Shown: positions 63,076 to 64,000 of the stretch, piece after piece
Layout: each line of letters opens with the position of its first letter
How positions within the stretch are numbered: position 1 is the first letter of the stretch
NCBI RefSeq assembly: GCF_030758775.1
Contig: NZ_CP132384.1
Coordinates: 558,001 to 622,000, forward strand
Source of the DNA: Bifidobacterium asteroides
Lineage (GTDB): Bacteria; Actinomycetota; Actinomycetes; Actinomycetales; Bifidobacteriaceae
Direction of reading: 5' to 3'
DNA length: 64,000 nt
Notes under the pieces: generated by a model
Seen by the model: only the letters and a program-made list of their open reading frames with translations
The model's database searches: none
Told to the model about the DNA's origin: nothing
Translations under genes and position numbers: made by a program

Positions 63076-64000
63076 GTAGCATTCCCAAGACCGAACAGTC
63101 AACATCCTCTCAGGGGTTCCGCAAGACAGGCGAGCAGGCCATCAGCCAGACTCCGCTGCATCCTCGTCGCCGCTCCCGTCGGATCATGGTGGGGCCTGTG
63201 CCGGTCGGCGGGGGAGCCCCCATATCGGTGCAGTCCATGACCAACACGGTCACCGCTGACATCAATGCCACCCTGCAGCAGATCGCCGAGCTGGCCGCCG
63301 CCGGCTGCGACATCGTACGGGTGGCTGTGCCCAGCCAGGACGATGCCGACGCGCTTCCCATCATTGCCAAGAAGTCGCCCATCCCGGTCATCGCCGACAT
63401 TCACTTCCAGAGCAAGTACGTCTTCCAGGCCATCGATGCGGGCTGCGCAGCCGTCAGGGTCAACCCGGGCAACATCCGCAAGTTTGACCAGGTCGGCCCC
63501 GAGATCTGCAAGGCCGCCACCGATGCAGGCATCTCCCTGCGCATCGGGGTCAATGCCGGCAGCCTTGACAAGGACATTTACGCCCGCTACGGCGGACCCA
63601 CCCCTGAGGCCCTGGTCGCCTCGGCTTTGAAAGAGGCCCACATGTTCGAGGACGTGGGCTTCCATGACTTCAAGATCTCCGTCAAGCACCACGATCCCGT
63701 CACCACGGTCCAGACCTACAGGCTTCTGGCCTCCAAGGGCGACTGGCCCCTGCACCTGGGCGTGACCGAGGCCGGGCCCTCCTGGCAGGGGACCATCAAG
63801 TCCTGTCTGGCCTTCGGCGCGCTTCTGGCCGAGGGCATCGGCGACACCATTCGTGTTTCCCTGTCCGCACCGCCTGTGGAAGAGGTCAAGGTGGGCTGCA
63901 AGATCCTGGAGTACCTGGGGCTGCGCCAGCGCCACTTCGACATCATCTCCTGCCCCTCCTGCGGCAGGGCCCAGGTGGACGTGATCGAGCTGGCCAAGGA
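63072..64000 (+). CDS. ispG: 4-hydroxy-3-methylbut-2-enyl diphosphate synthase (3' end beyond window)
   Basis: GTG 63072 overlaps the dxr stop (GTGA), so the genes are translationally coupled. About 310 codons are inside the window and the frame is still open at 64000. It converts MEcPP to HMBPP, the step before IspH, using a 4Fe-4S cluster. Motifs: [66 protein letters not shown] and the first cluster cysteines in [12 protein letters not shown]. The 40-residue N-terminal extension is Ser/Arg-rich, as in some actinobacterial forms. Confidence 0.96.
   Translation, partial: MSSIPKTEQSTSSQGFRKTGEQAISQTPLHPRRRSRRIMVGPVPVGGGAPISVQSMTNTVTADINATLQQIAELAAAGCDIVRVAVPSQDDADALPIIAKKSPIPVIADIHFQSKYVFQAIDAGCAAVRVNPGNIRKFDQVGPEICKAATDAGISLRIGVNAGSLDKDIYARYGGPTPEALVASALKEAHMFEDVGFHDFKISVKHHDPVTTVQTYRLLASKGDWPLHLGVTEAGPSWQGTIKSCLAFGALLAEGIGDTIRVSLSAPPVEEVKVGCKILEYLGLRQRHFDIISCPSCGRAQVDVIELAK

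Overview
The window is chromosomal DNA from a high-GC Gram-positive bacterium. The housekeeping order xseB-xseA, T-box-ileS, murI, dapF, UvrD2-like helicase, DUF2342 protein, Lon-like protease, DUF3052 and DivIVA-repeat-dxr-ispG, together with family 3 and 42 glycosidases and a giant 2-hydroxyacyl-CoA dehydratase activator, points to Bifidobacterium. The large surface proteins and sugar-uptake genes would suit an insect-gut (asteroides-like) species, but the species is inference. All functions are read from sequence motifs; no searches were run.

Region 1 (1-9.9 kb) is accessory and untidy. A secreted protein built of RCC1 and InlB-type repeats runs off the left edge. After it come gene relics (pieces of a surface protein, an unidentified C-terminus, a membrane-protein tail), an orphan polytopic membrane protein, a small HTH plus alkyltransferase-like protein, a near-perfect 43-bp inverted repeat, and two anchored proteins of unknown role.

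Region 2 (9.9-18.2 kb) is a sugar-use locus. It holds a membrane-anchored, domain-permuted GH3 enzyme, an MFS relic, a LacI repressor, and a divergent ABC importer (permease, permease, lipoprotein). The two permease genes have very different codon usage from their neighbours.

Region 3 (18.2-24.6 kb) is an AT-rich island ending at tRNA-Arg(CCT). Its two large intact genes are an AlbA_2/Schlafen-like protein and an OLD-type ATPase with a TOPRIM-like nuclease domain. It is probably an anti-phage or other defence locus and is the best candidate for something undescribed.

Region 4 (24.7-41.2 kb) carries an exonuclease/endonuclease/phosphatase-fold membrane protein, exonuclease VII (xseA, xseB), the 1823-residue dehydratase activator, a hexapeptide acetyltransferase, a TetR regulator, GH42 beta-galactosidase, a second GH3 enzyme and a glutamate-cysteine ligase homologue. 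The TetR, GH42 and GH3 genes look like a second glycoside-use cluster.

Region 5 (41.2-64 kb) is core genome: T-box-controlled ileS, aldo/keto reductase, SPFH protein, patatin-like lipase, murI, dapF, a VKOR-like protein, a PHP phosphoesterase, DUF3107, then the actinobacterial cluster of phosphotransferase-like protein, UvrD-like helicase, DUF2342 and Lon-like protease. DUF3052, a DHA2-family exporter, tRNA-Val(TAC) and a translationally overlapping operon linking a DivIVA-repeat protein to two MEP isoprenoid enzymes follow; ispG runs off the right edge.
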